From Trichobilharzia regenti (taxonomy: Eukaryota; Platyhelminthes; Trematoda; Strigeidida; Schistosomatidae): a stretch of 64,000 bases of DNA. This document shows positions 52,890 to 64,000 of this stretch, piece after piece. A program made the position numbers and the translations under genes. The stretch lies in assembly GCA_944472135.2 (NCBI GenBank), contig OX235270.1, positions 48,980,352 through 49,044,351 of the forward strand. Direction: 5' to 3'. The notes under the pieces were generated by a model that was not told where the DNA came from, made no database searches, and worked only from the letters and a program-made list of their open reading frames with translations. The number at the start of each line of letters is the position of its first letter. Position 1 is the first letter of the stretch.

Positions 52890-55010
52890 CCTATACTTGA
52901 ATCACTGTCTGTGACTGTCTAATGGGTGTCTATCCTTCTGCAACCGCATCTGCCTTTAATTCTTCTAGACGTTCTAATTGTGCAGAACTTTTTTTCAACT
53001 CACCAGTTGTAGGTATTCCCCTCATCTCATCATGATCAGTCAAGACAAATGTGCGCTATCATGATTACTGTTACAAATATCCACTTTACCGCCGCTCGTA
53101 TGATCGACTTCCTCATTTTCAACCTCTTTAATAACAGCAGTAGATGACTTAGGTTCTTCCTCATGAATCCTTAAAGGCTTCATATCTTTACTCTGACTAG
53201 CAATAATAATAATGTATATTCTCATATAAACATATAAATTTACATGAAAATGCATGCCATTTTTAGAGACACGATAAAGTATGACATAATATCAAATCGT
53301 AGATTGTCTACAAGTTAATAATGTTTCAACAGTTAAATATTTGATATATATAAATACACATTGTCTGAACTAGGCTGTATAGTTATTGAATTGTACAATT
53401 GTCCTCCAGGTTGAGCGGGAAAATGGACTTCGTTTCGTTTTCATCCCGTGGTTGTCGGCAACGATAACCAACCAATATTGAGGTAAGTACAACGTTTACA
53501 AGGGATTGAAAACTGTTTTAGAAAAGTAAAAGTGCTGAGGTGAATCAATAAAGTGTAATGAAATGGGTAAGTGCAAGTATCATTAATAAATGCATTAAAA
53601 AAGAAAACTCCCTAGGCTGACAAAGTTCATTTGAAATGTATAATGCTTCCTGTACAGTTTCCACTATCATGATGTCCACTTTTGGTTTTAATACACTTTT
53701 TCCTTATGCCGGTTTTTTTATATGTTATGCCTTTTTGTGCATTTGGTGCACAACCGTACCCTACAGAGAATAGGAATAGAATAAGTCGAATCAAATTCAT
53801 AAAGAGCTATAAAATGTTAGGTTTAATGGGATATAACGAGGATCAAGTAAAGACGTTATTAGAAAATGAATGAGATAAGACATTGTGATACCTTGTAAAC
53901 TTGTGGAGTCAGAACGGGACTATGAAACGGTAACTCCCTTCTTCTGCACAAACTGTGGTGTCGTCTGTGACACTCCATTCAACAATGGCTTGCCAGTTGC
54001 AACTATAAGCTTCTTCACCTCACCATTATTGTCACACGATTCGGAATCAGAACTTGATGACGCTGATTTCACATTTAGCTTACCACTAAACTTGCTCACT
54101 TTCTCACAGATCGCTTTTGTTTGCACTTCTTGTGAATGGATTAAACACAATCGTGTTTATCTGGCAACTTGTGACCTCTCCTTTGGGGACGTCTCACGAA
54201 AGCCGTCGCATTCACTAAGTTTGTGTGGATTACTAGACACCATACGGCTGTCTCAATATCCGCTTCTCTGAGACCTCTTCTTCACAAATGACTACGCTTC
54301 GCTCTCTGACTTCCCTATTCTAGCGGTGGGTTGCAGCATACTAGCAAACTTGATCATAGCCTGATTAACACTATCTGTGACTAAGCTCAGTATATCATCG
54401 AACCCTGGCTCTAAGCCTTCATCCATTATACGACAGCTTATCTTCACATGTTTTCTTTGCAGTCGAGTAGGCAATCGTCTCGCTATTACCTCTAGGACAG
54501 AACTCGAGTTCAGATCGCTCATGCAATTCACCCATACTAACTTATTCTTGTGGGTCATCAAATTATCCAGAAACTCAGTGCCTTGGAGTCATCTTGTAAC
54601 TGACTGCTAATACCTTTAGCAGCCTCGAATATGTTTCTTACAATCATCGGAGGTCTTCAGTACTTTTGACGCAGGATAAGATTAGCCTCCGTATATCCCT
54701 CCTTAGGTGGCAGAAACTTGCAACACTGTATTGCTCTCCTCACACTGCCGGCACAATACCTCAACAAGTACATTAGTTTCATTTCATCGCTTAACTTCAA
54801 ACCCTCGAGCATGACTTTAATTTCTTCCACAAAGTCAGCAGGATTCCCTTCAAAGCACCTGGGTTCGAACTTCGGCGGCTTTAAGCAACTTATCTCTCTG
54901 GCCGGTACATCATGATTATCCAGCATAACATCAGACATAACATTACACACATTAGACAGATCATCGAGACTTACTTTGTCGTCTGCCTCCAAAACGCTTT
55001 GCCCAAGCAT
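52890..55010 (-). pseudogene. Gag-like gene of BEL subfamily B, broken
   Basis: Pieces in order: 55010-54657 (ATG; GQSVLEADDKVS, KFEPRCFEGNPADFVEEIKV, RRAIQCCKF); 54561-54292 (MSDLNSSSVLEVIARRLPTR, EGLEPGFDDIL); 54150-53920 (EKVSKFSGKLNVKSAS, GKPLLNGVSQ); then 53200-53040 (EEEPKSSTAVIKEVENEEVD) and further acidic-region pieces to about 52890. Frameshifts and a roughly 680-bp insertion break it. The pieces align along the whole of the 651-residue A-type ORF, including the acidic middle absent from the autonomous polyprotein. Confidence 0.85.
53206..53887. mobile_element. ~680-bp insertion inside B-subfamily gag
   Basis: Interrupts gag between CTGACTAGCAATA and ATACCTTGTAAAC, phrases that are adjacent in the A copies (CTGACTAGTAATACC). 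AT-rich, with a 63-codon frame at 53682-53873 of unknown identity. No terminal repeats were recognised. Confidence 0.65.
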
Positions 55011-55133
55011 TATTGGACATTACCAAGCGATCCAGAAAAGTTTCAAATGACACTCTCCAAAGAAAACTGTCAGACAAGAGGAAAGACGAATTAACATAGA
55101 ATACAGCGGATAGTTCCAGGAGCTACCAGAAAC

Positions 55134-55480
55134 TGTCAGGGTCCGGGTGCAAGTATACTGAACTTAAAGCTGTCCTTGGAAGACTTTCAGCAACAATGTA
55201 CAATAACCAACGCGAGAAAAATGGAACACATAATGGTGACTCGAGAATCCTTTATTCTTGCGCCAACATGGAACCAATAATAAGGTTATTATACACAAGC
55301 TCTAAGAATAAATGTCGTAACAATTAATCACAGTAATACTTCTGATAGTATTTCTCCGTCTTCTAATGAACAGCGAACGATGAAACGATGATTGGAGTAT
55401 CGATGACTACTGCCAAAATATGGAGTTGATTTTGAGTAAACAACCATGAATTGATCGTATATTCTTCAACTACATTGACA
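55134..55480 (-). repeat. 5' LTR of the B-subfamily element
   Basis: 347 bp, TGTCAGGGTCC...TACATTGACA; the reference for the B type. It contains AACAGCGAACGATGAAACG, the uninterrupted form of the target site split at 13800/18609. Confidence 0.83.
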
Positions 55481-56617
55481 TGATATGTTCCACCAAGCTC
55501 AACACTCATCTGAGAGATTTGGATAATGTATAAGAAAGAAGCTTTTAGCCCACGATGAATGCATATCGTAGGGAGATAGGAATCCTCCAGTTCATGGAAT
55601 CTTCCTTGATTTTATGACGACATTTGGTACTATTTAGCATACCACTCCACTTCAAAAATTAAACCATACTTGTATTAGTTCACCGAATCTTTGGCAGGCA
55701 GGTTGTGGGATAGATTATATAGTAATCCATTAAAGGCCAGGAACCTTACGTCATTACCAAGAAGCCAGACCAAAGGAACCAATTCGACAAATACTGGCCC
55801 ATTAAAAAGACGTTAAATAAGATATTTTTTGGATTGCATATACTATAGTGGAACCCACCAAAGACCTGGAAATATTCTTTTCAGTTGATGAGTTAGAGGT
55901 CAGAAGTCAGTGGACTCAGATGACATGTGGTCAATTGCATTTATTAGGTTTTGTTTAGCTGCATAGATTTTCGTGACTCTTCTACCGAACGTTTTCAAAA
56001 GTGGGAGCTTCGCATTTGGGAATGTTTTCTCGTAGGGGTAAGTGTTTTTCGCATGATAGCGGTCCATATTCTATTGTCGACGTACATGTATCTTGTTTAA
56101 TATCAAGGTAACGTCCACAGCTTCATACTTACCTGAGTAAATAAAGCAGGTAAGGCATTCATTTATGTTTTTCTGCGGCGGGGTATACAATATTCTTAAA
56201 GTTCCGAGTATCCATTAGTTTGTATTTGCTTTAAATGCTCTGCAAAGATGTTGAGACCTTTGACTCAGTGCAAAATCGCATTTTTTCTTTCGACTTTTGG
56301 TTGTTTATTTAAGCTTAAATTTTGGTTTAGCTTTGTCAAATAGACCGAATATTTTTATAGCGAAGTAATAGATCGTTAAGTTAAGGGGAGAAGACGTCGA
56401 TTAGAAGGTGACCGCAGTGCTATAACTGAAATACAGTAGAATTCATGCGTGAGTGATTATCGCTGTTGAATTCGTGATTTAGTTTGGGTGAAAATTCTCG
56501 GGTAATTATTCCCACCAGCTTGTTTCCCTTCATGTATGCTGATTTCCTGTATAGTTCTTGTTATAGAACGTACCTATTTCCCGCTGACTTAACAAAAATG
56601 TCTTTTTCTTCAATTAG
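55481..56617. other. Spacer before the first recognised ACSL exon
   Basis: No exon recognised. The N-terminal ACSL exon, which must end one base into a codon, should lie upstream of 56618. Confidence 0.45.
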
Positions 56618-56727
56618 GTGACAGACCAAAATATCCTAATGTATACTGTAAAATACACAACCCGAGTGTGAGTGAGCCATTTGTCAGTAATTATTTGGGA
56701 CAACAATCCATAATCGTTGATGCAGAG
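56618..56727 (+). CDS. ACSL: ACSL exon (N-terminal region)
   Basis: 110 nt, two bases completing a codon plus 36 codons, between CAATTAG and GTAGGT. Reads DRPKYPNVYCKIHNPSVSEP to VDAE. Poorly conserved part of the family; assigned by phase and position. Confidence 0.75.
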
Positions 56728-59700
56728 GTAGGTCAGCCATTGTTCTTGTACATTTATCAGACATCTACTTAGCTGTGTCGACTAAGTTGGTGATTATATA
56801 TTACTTTGTTTGAAAACCTCTACCTAATGGGTATTGAAATATGCTTTCATCTAAGTGGATTTTTGTATGTGAATATCATCAAAAGTAAAATACTTGCGAA
56901 GGCTTCACTGGGATGATATTACTGCTGTTTAGTCAATATACTGGTCAAATTCAATTATGGTTTTCCTTCTTGTCTTTGAAGGCATAAGCAGTTTTTGTGC
57001 TGACATACTTCGTTTTAAATGGAGGATGAGCTCTAGAGAAGTATTATTTCCTCTGATATGAAATGGAATCTACTAATTGATTAAGCTAGACATCCAAATA
57101 AACGACGACAAAGTCATTTCCTTCAGCCTCGTCCATCAAATTCACACAATATCAGCTTTTTCTACAGTCTACACTGAAATAGCCAACCGCTGTAGTCTTT
57201 TACAGTACTGAAAGTAGTTAGTTATTTTGTCTTTACAGTTTCCTGTGGTTTCTGCTTTCCGTTAGCAACATTTGAGTCAACTTCGAGTGAAAGTGAAATA
57301 AAATTCTTTCTCTCTAATTTTGCTCCCAAATGCACCACATTTTTCTATTTAGTATTTGGCCACTATACATTTCCTTGATATTCAAACACTATATGCACAT
57401 TACTGATTTCTTTCGTTCATTTGTCATTTCAACGTAACTCTGAGTTGTGATGATTTGTAAGCCTTGATAGGATCGTATTAATTAGTAGTCAATTCCAGCG
57501 ATTAAGCTGTTTTCTTACTTTTTGAAAACTCAAGCTGTTTGTGATGTATTTTTTGATATATTGATGCTGTTAAATGACTAGCAAATACAAGTGGTACGCA
57601 TTGGATATGTCCAATTAACTATTAAACAAATGTACGGTGTCAGCTTATTTAATGAAAGGTGACCAAAAAAGTGCTAATTTTTCCACCAGTTATCTTCTTT
57701 GGTTATAATTTATTCGAAATATTTCCGAATCCATAAACAGTAGTTGTTGACTAAAGTCTTTCTGCGGGCCCAAGTTTGCATATTTCAATTCTCATCGTTT
57801 TATTCTTGTAGAACTCGTTCATCTGGTGACCAAAACAACTGTATTTATACATACATTTTGTCCACTGCTTTTGTGAAATCATAGTTAAACGTTACGAAAC
57901 AGACTCAAAGGTAAAATAGAAATTAGCAATTTTCGGCTTTGACTGTACTCATACTTGGATGTCAGTAATTTCATCCAAGTGTAAGGAGCTTGGAGATTGG
58001 TTTATTACGAATACTTTAAGAATCAGTGAAATTTTTCCTTTTAACTCAATGCTTGATTACATTAATTTTTTTCTGATAGACTGGTGCACGCAGAAGTAGC
58101 TTGATCATCACCAATAATAATTCTTCAGAAGTTAAAACGATGATGGATCTGTTTCAAAGGGGGCTTGATATATCCCGTTAGTCGCTGGTATTTTTATTTT
58201 ACTAACCGAATTCCTGTTTTTATATATTAAAAATCCATATACCAAACATCAAAAGGTGATGAAGTATTTTACCGGATCACCGTTTATATTGCTTCTTTCA
58301 TTTGTCTATGCCGAGTTTTATTTTAATATGCTCTAGCTACAACCCTAACAGTGAATACAGGGACTAAAAGGCGTTTCCTAAACGTGTGTCTGCTGACTTC
58401 TCCTTTTTCTTTTTCTCATTCCTTTGCGTTCCGAGTAGAACGTAGGGGTTCAAACTATAAGCTTTAGAGTTTCACTAGCGCTCGTGGCTTTACGGAGTGA
58501 GAGCCAATTTCACGTCTGACCTTCCGTTTTATCCCAGCCCACTACCGGCTAGGTGAGGTTAAGGATTTTGTTGGCGGGAAATCAAACCCGAACTACATGC
58601 ATAGCTGGCAGGCATTTCCACCCAGCCACCTATGCAGCTGACTTCAAACCAATGATAAGTGTAGCTAGGAAGTCCCTCTATTTGGTTTGAATGGAGTCAT
58701 TACTTCTTGTAGAGAATTACTTTAAAGATCACTTAGGTGTTGTTGTAGAGGATGAACCACGCCTGAAGAATCTTCATGAATTTAGCTTGGAGGTAAAACA
58801 CCGAAATTCTACTTGAGAATTATCTACTCAGATCCCGGCTGTCATTCAAGGCGTGGAATCGGAAAATAAACGTCTTTTACATCGAATTTTAGGTAATGAT
58901 TGTTCTAGCTCATAAAAAGGGGGATATGTCTCTTCACGATGATCACAAAAATTCAGATCTGTTAGTAATGCTTTTAGAATATCAGGGATCATGACGACCG
59001 AATATCCAGCTTGTAGATATCAGATGATGACAGACTTATGAATTGATCGTGGATGAGTCAACGAAATTGTGATCTTCGTGAGATTTACATGATATGGAAA
59101 CACTTGAAAGCACTCGGAAGTGACCACATTTTTTGAATCATTTTGGCGTTTCAGTATGTGAATTGAATAGTATTTGCTAATGTCACACTAAATAGAATAC
59201 TTTTCTCGTATACTGCTGCTCAAAAATATGTTTACTCGCATCAAAAGAGCTAAAGGCGATGTATATGCTGCGTTAGCTAAGTAAAATAACGTCTACCATG
59301 GTTTTTTATTTCTGGTTTCAACTCTACTTCACTACAAATTTGCTGTTAGAGTTTGAATTTTCTTTTATTCCCTTCTCAGCATTACATAACTTATTTATAG
59401 TACGCGAAAAGCATATGCATGTTAGTTGATGGTGTTTAACAATTACAACTTTGTTGTTTCAGATCAAGTTTTCATTATTATTCTGTGCGACTTTGGGGTT
59501 CTGACCCGCAATAACGCAGTTTTCACGCGAAAAGCGTTGCATGTGCTTATGTACCAGTGCCTTCACGCACTTAGAAGCTTGCATGAGTCATATCAAATGG
59601 GTAAAGAATGCTTCTCTTGTAATGAAGTAAAAGGATACTCAACGACTTGTTGACATACCTCACTCACGGCAGTGACCATATAAATTTTGTAAGAAGGTTC

Positions 59701-62700
59701 GCTTATGCCAGTAATCTATATGATGTTTGTTCACATTAGTCATCAGATCACAATGTGTGCAACAGCATCACTGAAGTGAATATTTACTGAAGTAACCATA
59801 AAATGTCTGGCTGTACCCACCTCATTACCAACGTATTTGTTGTGACCCGACTTGGCTACTCTATTGACTAGTTCAAATTATATTAGGAGAAACTTTTTTC
59901 TAAGTTCATTGATTGAAAAACTAAGTAGAATAGTACAATAATTGCACGTCTGTGGTCAGTGTGCAACTGGCTGTATTGAGTGGTTAGAACAATAGATTAC
60001 TTACGGGGGGTAATCAGATATTATCATCGAAAGACCCATCATAATTGCACAACGGTTCAAGTTGCTATAGATCATTTAGAAGTAAGAAGTGGTAAAGTGT
60101 AAAAATGTGGCATTACGTTTAAGCTGTGTGTATTAATACCTAAATAGGTATGGTATGAATACCTAGGGGCCTCTAACCATCTATTTGGGCGGCAACAAAG
60201 AGGCCAGATAATAATGGTTTATCCACACAAATTACGCATCTACATTATTGGCATGCTGTTTTTACGGTTATGACTCACTTCTTTTCACTGTCAACACCAA
60301 AAGTCTTAGTTTTCATGGATTAATACCATATCTTTGTCTGGTTATGTTCTTCTAACATAACCCTAAGTATGCAGAGGTGTTTGGTGATTATACACACTAG
60401 AACACCACCCGACCGTACACAAGTTAGCGAGAGGAGTTGTCATTGTGTTCAACCACTTGATTTTACATGGTCGAGTAATAAATCGAAGCATATAAGTCCG
60501 GAGAGGGTGATTTGTTTCAGAAGTTGAGAAACACTGTCATGCTTAACACTCAAATATGCACTAGACTTTGCACTTTTCGAACTTATTTTCTCCTTATCAG
60601 TCTTTTACTGTTTTTATAAATTGGTGAAAGAATCTTTCATATGGTGTAGTTCCTGTAGAGTGAAACTTTTGGAAGTGATCCTGAAAAGCACATTATGGTG
60701 GCGGTAAGTAAAGACTAATACAGGGTGTTTTGTGGAAATCACTCCAGGTAAACGCCATACAAAATAGGAAACTGTAAGATCTAACACAATCAAGCATTTT
60801 TTGGTTAAAAGCCTGCATCAGGATAGCCAAATTTTGTGTTATTCCCTTCAGTTAAACACGGCTATTAGACCCGTTTATTGGGTGAAGTAAAATGTTAGCC
60901 CCGTTCTAGCAAGTAAAGGTAGGCACTTGGAAGTGTGCTTGTTTTCAGGATACAAAGAAAAATAGTAAAGATCTTTTTGGAACAGTCACGGCTAAAACTG
61001 GGGAACGTTTACTTGCCTACTATGTTATCTTCAGATTTGTGTTAGAAATGTTGATCGGATTAATTCTTATGTGGTGGGAGAAGAGAAAATGTTTTTCGTA
61101 ACTGGTACAATATATAGGCGGTCATTCTTAGTTGTACTGGGCAGTTTTTGTTAGTTAAGTTGATGACTTCGTCCTTGTGTTATATGCTGTTTTATTAATT
61201 CCTTTACGTTACCAGTGGAATATAGGACTTCAGCCTAGAGGCTTGAAGTTTCGGTAGTAGTGGTGTTTATTTTTGCGGGATGAGGTTGCTAGCTTCATAC
61301 CCAGTCTTATTACTGGCTTAGCGAGGTTAGGAAGTGTGTCGGTCGGGGATCGAACTCTAGAGCACATGCGTGGTTGGCGAGCATTTCACCGTTGTGCCAG
61401 ATGCTGCAAATTGTAGGCTCTAGGAATAACGTAGCAGTCTTTCAACGAATGATGTGCTTTGAGTTTAAATGTATGACCATACTCAGAGAAGTACTCCTTA
61501 GGCACTGTGTTAACGTTTATATTCCGATAAGGCCATTTTTGAGTACTCCACTGGTAACGAAAAAACATGGATTTGCGAGGTGTATGAGTTTGGTTTTTTA
61601 AAACCACGTCTTTCACTTTCTGCATATCTTTGAGTAATACTTTTGTGTATGTTGAAGGTTATATTACAGTTTCTCTATCATGTTTTTCTCATTTAGGTTT
61701 GCAGCCATGTCTGGGTAGTAGATATACCATCAGCGAAGAATATTCTTGGATCACTTATCAAGAGGTTTGTCTATACAGGATACATAAAAGATTCTTTCTT
61801 AAGGTTGACGAAAAGGTTCAAGCATTTGGATCGGCACTTGTTGAAGTTATGAGTGATTACTCAGAGTCCGAAAAGTTTGTGGGTATTTTCGGTCGAAATT
61901 CTGTACAGGTGTGTAATTGTTTTTCTTGATGTAAGCAGTTTACGCAGTCATTTTCCTTTTTAACTGTGTGTAGTCTGAATTTCATATGCGTGTAAGAATC
62001 TGCAGGGAATTTTGATCTTTTCAGATTAGTTTTCAGTTCCGGTGATTTTTGTGTATAAATGTAATTAAAACCTATTTTCCTATAAGTAGCTGTTGGTGAA
62101 TTTGTTTTCAGTCATACTAATCAGTTATTTTGGATTCGATAGAAATAAAAAGGTGTTTCAATACAAACAACGTAGGGTTGAAATGTCATATTGTCAAGAG
62201 TTAAGCATAGATACTACAGTCAAGTGATCTTGAACCAACCAGTCAGATCGCTCAACATTGCAAATGCATTCTTTTCATAATCATTACCGTAATTGATGGT
62301 TTAGTAGGGGGTAGGCCTAGGGTTACGGTTAAGGCTGTGGTTAAGCATGCGACAAAAATTAGAGTTAGGACGTAACTTGCAATGAACATAGTAGACAGCA
62401 TACATTTAAATGCTGCGACTGCCATCAATAAGTTACATTCATCATGAAGCCAATCATTCATCAGAATTAGTGGATCCTATAGCTGGTACTTAAACAAATT
62501 CTGTTTAGAGATTTCGGGTGTATCCAAAAACAGCGAATCGGCGTATCTATAGCTACTCCTATGAAAAAATGGGACTGTTTTTTCAGCAAATGAGTGCCGG
62601 ATACCTTATATAATTCATTTTTACTATATATATGCTTCGGTGGCATAGCGGTTAGGACGCTCGTCGACCATGTACATGGTCCGGGGTTCGATCCCCGGCT

Positions 62701-62855
62701 GACGCACTCCTTTATCCCGCTAAACCAGAAATAAGACCGGTAAAGAATAAAGGTTGGGCATGAGGGTAGTAACCCCATCCTGTAAAATAAACACTGCTAC
62801 AGAAACTTCAAGCCACTAGCTTGGAATCCTATGTACCACTGGGAACGTGAAGGAA

Positions 62856-62889
<34 letters not shown>

Positions 62890-63525
62890 ATCTATCTATC
62901 TAGTCTATCTATCTAATCTATCTATCTATCTAATCTATCTATCTAATCTATCTATCTAATCTATCTATCTAATCTATCTATCTATCTAATCTATCTATCT
63001 AATCTATCTATCTAATCTATCTATCTATCTAATCTATCTATATAAGCATATGATTGCTGTGGTATCTATTCTATACTGTTGCCGTCAGGTGTGTGTTATT
63101 TGGTGTGAATTATTTTTTAGTCAGGTTGTAGTTTACGGTTCTGTGTTTTTTTTAATAAAGCAGTTGTATTTGTGTGTTTTCAAAGTTGATGTAAGCACGT
63201 TTAATCGAAAATAAATTATTCGGTAAGTTTAACGGTTGTAGCTAGAAAAGTTATTTTTTTAACTGTGTTTCATCTTCACTCATTATGCTCTGTACACATG
63301 TTGGTATCTTTGTGAATTGTAACTCTTCTTTAAATGTTAGGCGTTGCTAACACGAATACACGCAATGGTTTTTAAACCTTATATATAATACTTAGCTATA
63401 TTGTTTGTTTCTCTGTTCATTTCAGTGGTTTGTTACACAGTATGCATGTTTCTGCTATTCATTTACTGTTGTCCCTCTTTATGCCACTTTGGGAGATGAA
63501 GCAATGGAATATATTCTTACTCAAA
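56618..63525 (+). CDS. ACSL: Long-chain acyl-CoA synthetase (ACSL-type), partial gene (5 exons)
   Basis: ACSL enzymes activate long-chain fatty acids to acyl-CoA using ATP, usually on ER or mitochondrial membranes. Exons at 56618-56727, 58080-58176, 61697-61764, 61804-61908 and 63426-63525 join in phase. The last four encode TGARRSS...MDLFQRGLDISR, LQPCLGSRY...YSWITYQE, FGSALVEVM...EKFVGIFGRNSVQ and WFVTQYACFCYSFTVVPLYATLGDEAM. These are colinear with human ACSL1-type enzymes (ARRSALL, FQRG, GPCLG, EWLSYKQV, GSALI, FIGIFAQNRPEW, VPLYDTLG). All introns are GT-AG; one is only 39 nt. The N-terminal membrane anchor exon and everything after the first adenylate-forming subregion, including the ATP-binding P-loop, are not in the window. 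Flukes depend on host fatty acids, which makes an ACSL gene expected. Confidence 0.9.
56728..58079. other. ACSL intron
   Basis: No other gene seen; T-rich towards its 3' end. Confidence 0.6.
58080..58176 (+). CDS. ACSL: ACSL exon
   Basis: 97 nt after a T-rich stretch ending GATAG, donor GTTAGT. TGARRSSLIITNN...MMDLFQRGLDIS matches ARRSALL...LYEGFQRGIQVS of vertebrate ACSL1/5/6. Confidence 0.88.
58421..58642 (-). mobile_element. tRNA-headed SINE, type 2
   Basis: Minus strand: A-box-like GGTGGCTGGGTGGAAATGCC and B-box-like GGGTTTGATTTCC, then a body ending near CCTTTGCGTTCC. The body is related to those at 61201 and 62632. Confidence 0.72.
60642..61032 (-). repeat. ~390-bp dispersed repeat, copy 2
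   Basis: Reverse complement of 25337-25729 with few changes; sits in an ACSL intron. Confidence 0.8.
61201..61406 (-). mobile_element. tRNA-headed SINE, type 2
   Basis: Minus strand: head with GGCACAACGGTGAAATGC and B box GAGTTCGATCCCC; body with AAACTTCAAGCCTCTAGGC and TATTCCACTGGTAACGTAAAGG. Confidence 0.75.
61697..61764 (+). CDS. ACSL: ACSL exon
   Basis: 68 nt after TTTAG, donor GTTTGT. LQPCLGSRYTISEEYSWITY matches GPCLGFR...YEWLSYKQV. Confidence 0.88.
61804..61908 (+). CDS. ACSL: ACSL exon
   Basis: 35 whole codons after a 39-nt intron; donor GTGTGT. VDEKVQAFGSALVEVM and EKFVGIFGRNSVQ match the ACSL start of the AMP-binding domain. Confidence 0.92.
62632..62853 (+). mobile_element. tRNA-headed SINE, type 2
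   Basis: Head GGTGGCATAGCGGTTAGGAC (A box) and GGGGTTCGATCCCC (B box). Body with AGAAACTTCAAGCCACTAGC and ACCACTGGGAACGTGAAGG. Followed directly by an ATCT microsatellite that probably began as its tail. Confidence 0.8.
62854..63043. repeat. (ATCT)n microsatellite
   Basis: About 190 bases of ATCT units with regular AATCT variants, immediately after the SINE. Confidence 0.92.
63426..63525 (+). CDS. ACSL: ACSL exon
   Basis: 100 nt after TTTCAG, donor GTGAGC. WFVTQYACFCYSFTVVPLYA followed by TLGDEAMEYILTQ matches EW...E.AC..YS...VPLYDTLG.EA. Last ACSL exon seen before the window ends. Confidence 0.92.
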
Positions 63526-63531
63526 GTGAGC

Positions 63532-63581
<50 letters not shown>

Positions 63582-64000
63582 TCATCTGTTGGTGTCTTTT
63601 GTATACTATTACATCATTATTTTAATTGTTCCTTTGTCTTCTGAATGGAACATTGGGCCTCAGAATCACATATCCACTTCACTGTATTCTCTGAAGTCTT
63701 TTTTAAATTGTCTCAACGAGTACATACAAACATTCATTTACTCCCCACACTATCTACTTCATACGACACTCGGACGTCCAACTCACCTTTCCCCATTCGG
63801 GTTGCACTCGAGGACTTGTTGTGTGATTTCACTCAACAGTCTCCTCAGTGTATGTCTAATCCATCTCCATTTTCTTCTGCATACTTTTTGTGTGTTAACT
63901 TGTTGGTTGGTTTAGTAACAGGCAGAGTTTCTTGTTGCTTGTCCTTCTTCATCGGTCATCTTGTCTTCAGTATTGATCTGTTGGTGAAAGTCTGCAGTAG
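63526..64000. other. ACSL intron start with (TA)n tract
   Basis: (TA)n at about 63535-63577, then sequence rich in CTTC/TCC. The frame at 63589-63915 has no recognisable domain and is probably chance or repeat-derived. Confidence 0.5.

Larger units (their letters stand above)
52888..55480 (-). mobile_element. Diverged non-autonomous BEL element (subfamily B), decayed
   Basis: Minus strand: 5' LTR 55134-55480, leader, and a gag broken by frameshifts running from 55010 down to about 52890, with a foreign insert at 53206-53887. It lacks pol and keeps the same Gag plus acidic-region order as the A copies. Confidence 0.82.
58177..61696. other. ACSL intron with SINEs and a dispersed repeat
   Basis: About 3.5 kb. 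Contains two minus-strand SINEs and the inverted copy of the ~390-bp repeat. A frame at 59426-59653 has no recognisable domain. Confidence 0.6.
61909..63425. other. ACSL intron with SINE and ATCT microsatellite
   Basis: About 1.5 kb with one plus-strand SINE followed by a long (ATCT)n-type tract. Confidence 0.6.

Noticed and set aside
62632..62710. tRNA gene
   Set aside because: A and B boxes are present but the acceptor stem and anticodon arm do not form; it is the head of a SINE.
1..64000. CRISPR arrays, operons, bacterial ribosome sites, rRNA
   Set aside because: None seen; spliced genes and retroelements show this is eukaryotic nuclear DNA.

Overview
The window looks like nuclear DNA of a parasitic flatworm, most likely a schistosome-type blood fluke. 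The reasons are the AT-rich host sequence, host exons split by introns of 39-49 nt beside introns of kilobases, BEL/Pao and CR1/RTE-type retroelements, and tRNA-headed SINEs. No species can be assigned from sequence alone.

Layout. (1) 1-4 kb: five exons, minus strand, of a merlin/ERM-family FERM-domain gene, covering most of lobes F1 and F2. (2) 4-13.5 kb: AT-rich sequence with a (TA)n tract, one SINE and one doubtful exon. (3) 13.5-55.5 kb: a retrotransposon island of about 42 kb. It holds a BEL/Pao element with an open Gag-protease-RT-RNase H-integrase frame that lacks its 5' LTR and start codon (18.6-25.0 kb). Around it are many copies and fragments of a shorter, non-autonomous BEL relative with a 651-codon Gag-like ORF (13.8-17.8, 30.5-34.5, 36.9-40.3, 42.5-45.1 and 50.4-52.0 kb), a diverged subfamily copy (52.9-55.5 kb), scattered LTRs in both orientations, remnants of CR1/Jockey-like and RTE-like LINEs, and a CR1-like LINE whose two ORFs are both open (45.3-49.4 kb). 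(4) 56.6-63.5 kb: five exons, plus strand, of a long-chain acyl-CoA synthetase gene, with three SINEs and microsatellites in its introns.

The two host genes point away from each other, and the first coding exons of both were not found. The island therefore sits in the space between their 5' ends or inside their first introns.

The most unusual content is in the island. The non-autonomous BEL lineage fuses a Gag N-terminus to an acidic region absent from the autonomous polyprotein and ends in a hydrophobic relic of pol. Two copies stay open for 651 codons, and a diverged relative has the same layout. The island also shows clear recombination: a block of about 3.55 kb duplicated at a 12-kb offset with a breakpoint inside an LTR, a mosaic gag, inverted LTR arms, variable 3' tandem repeats, and a composite LTR-LINE-LTR-gag-LTR unit flanked by a GCGAA target-site duplication. 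The CR1-like LINE has a GGGTTTT heptamer exactly where its AUG-less ORF2 frame opens.
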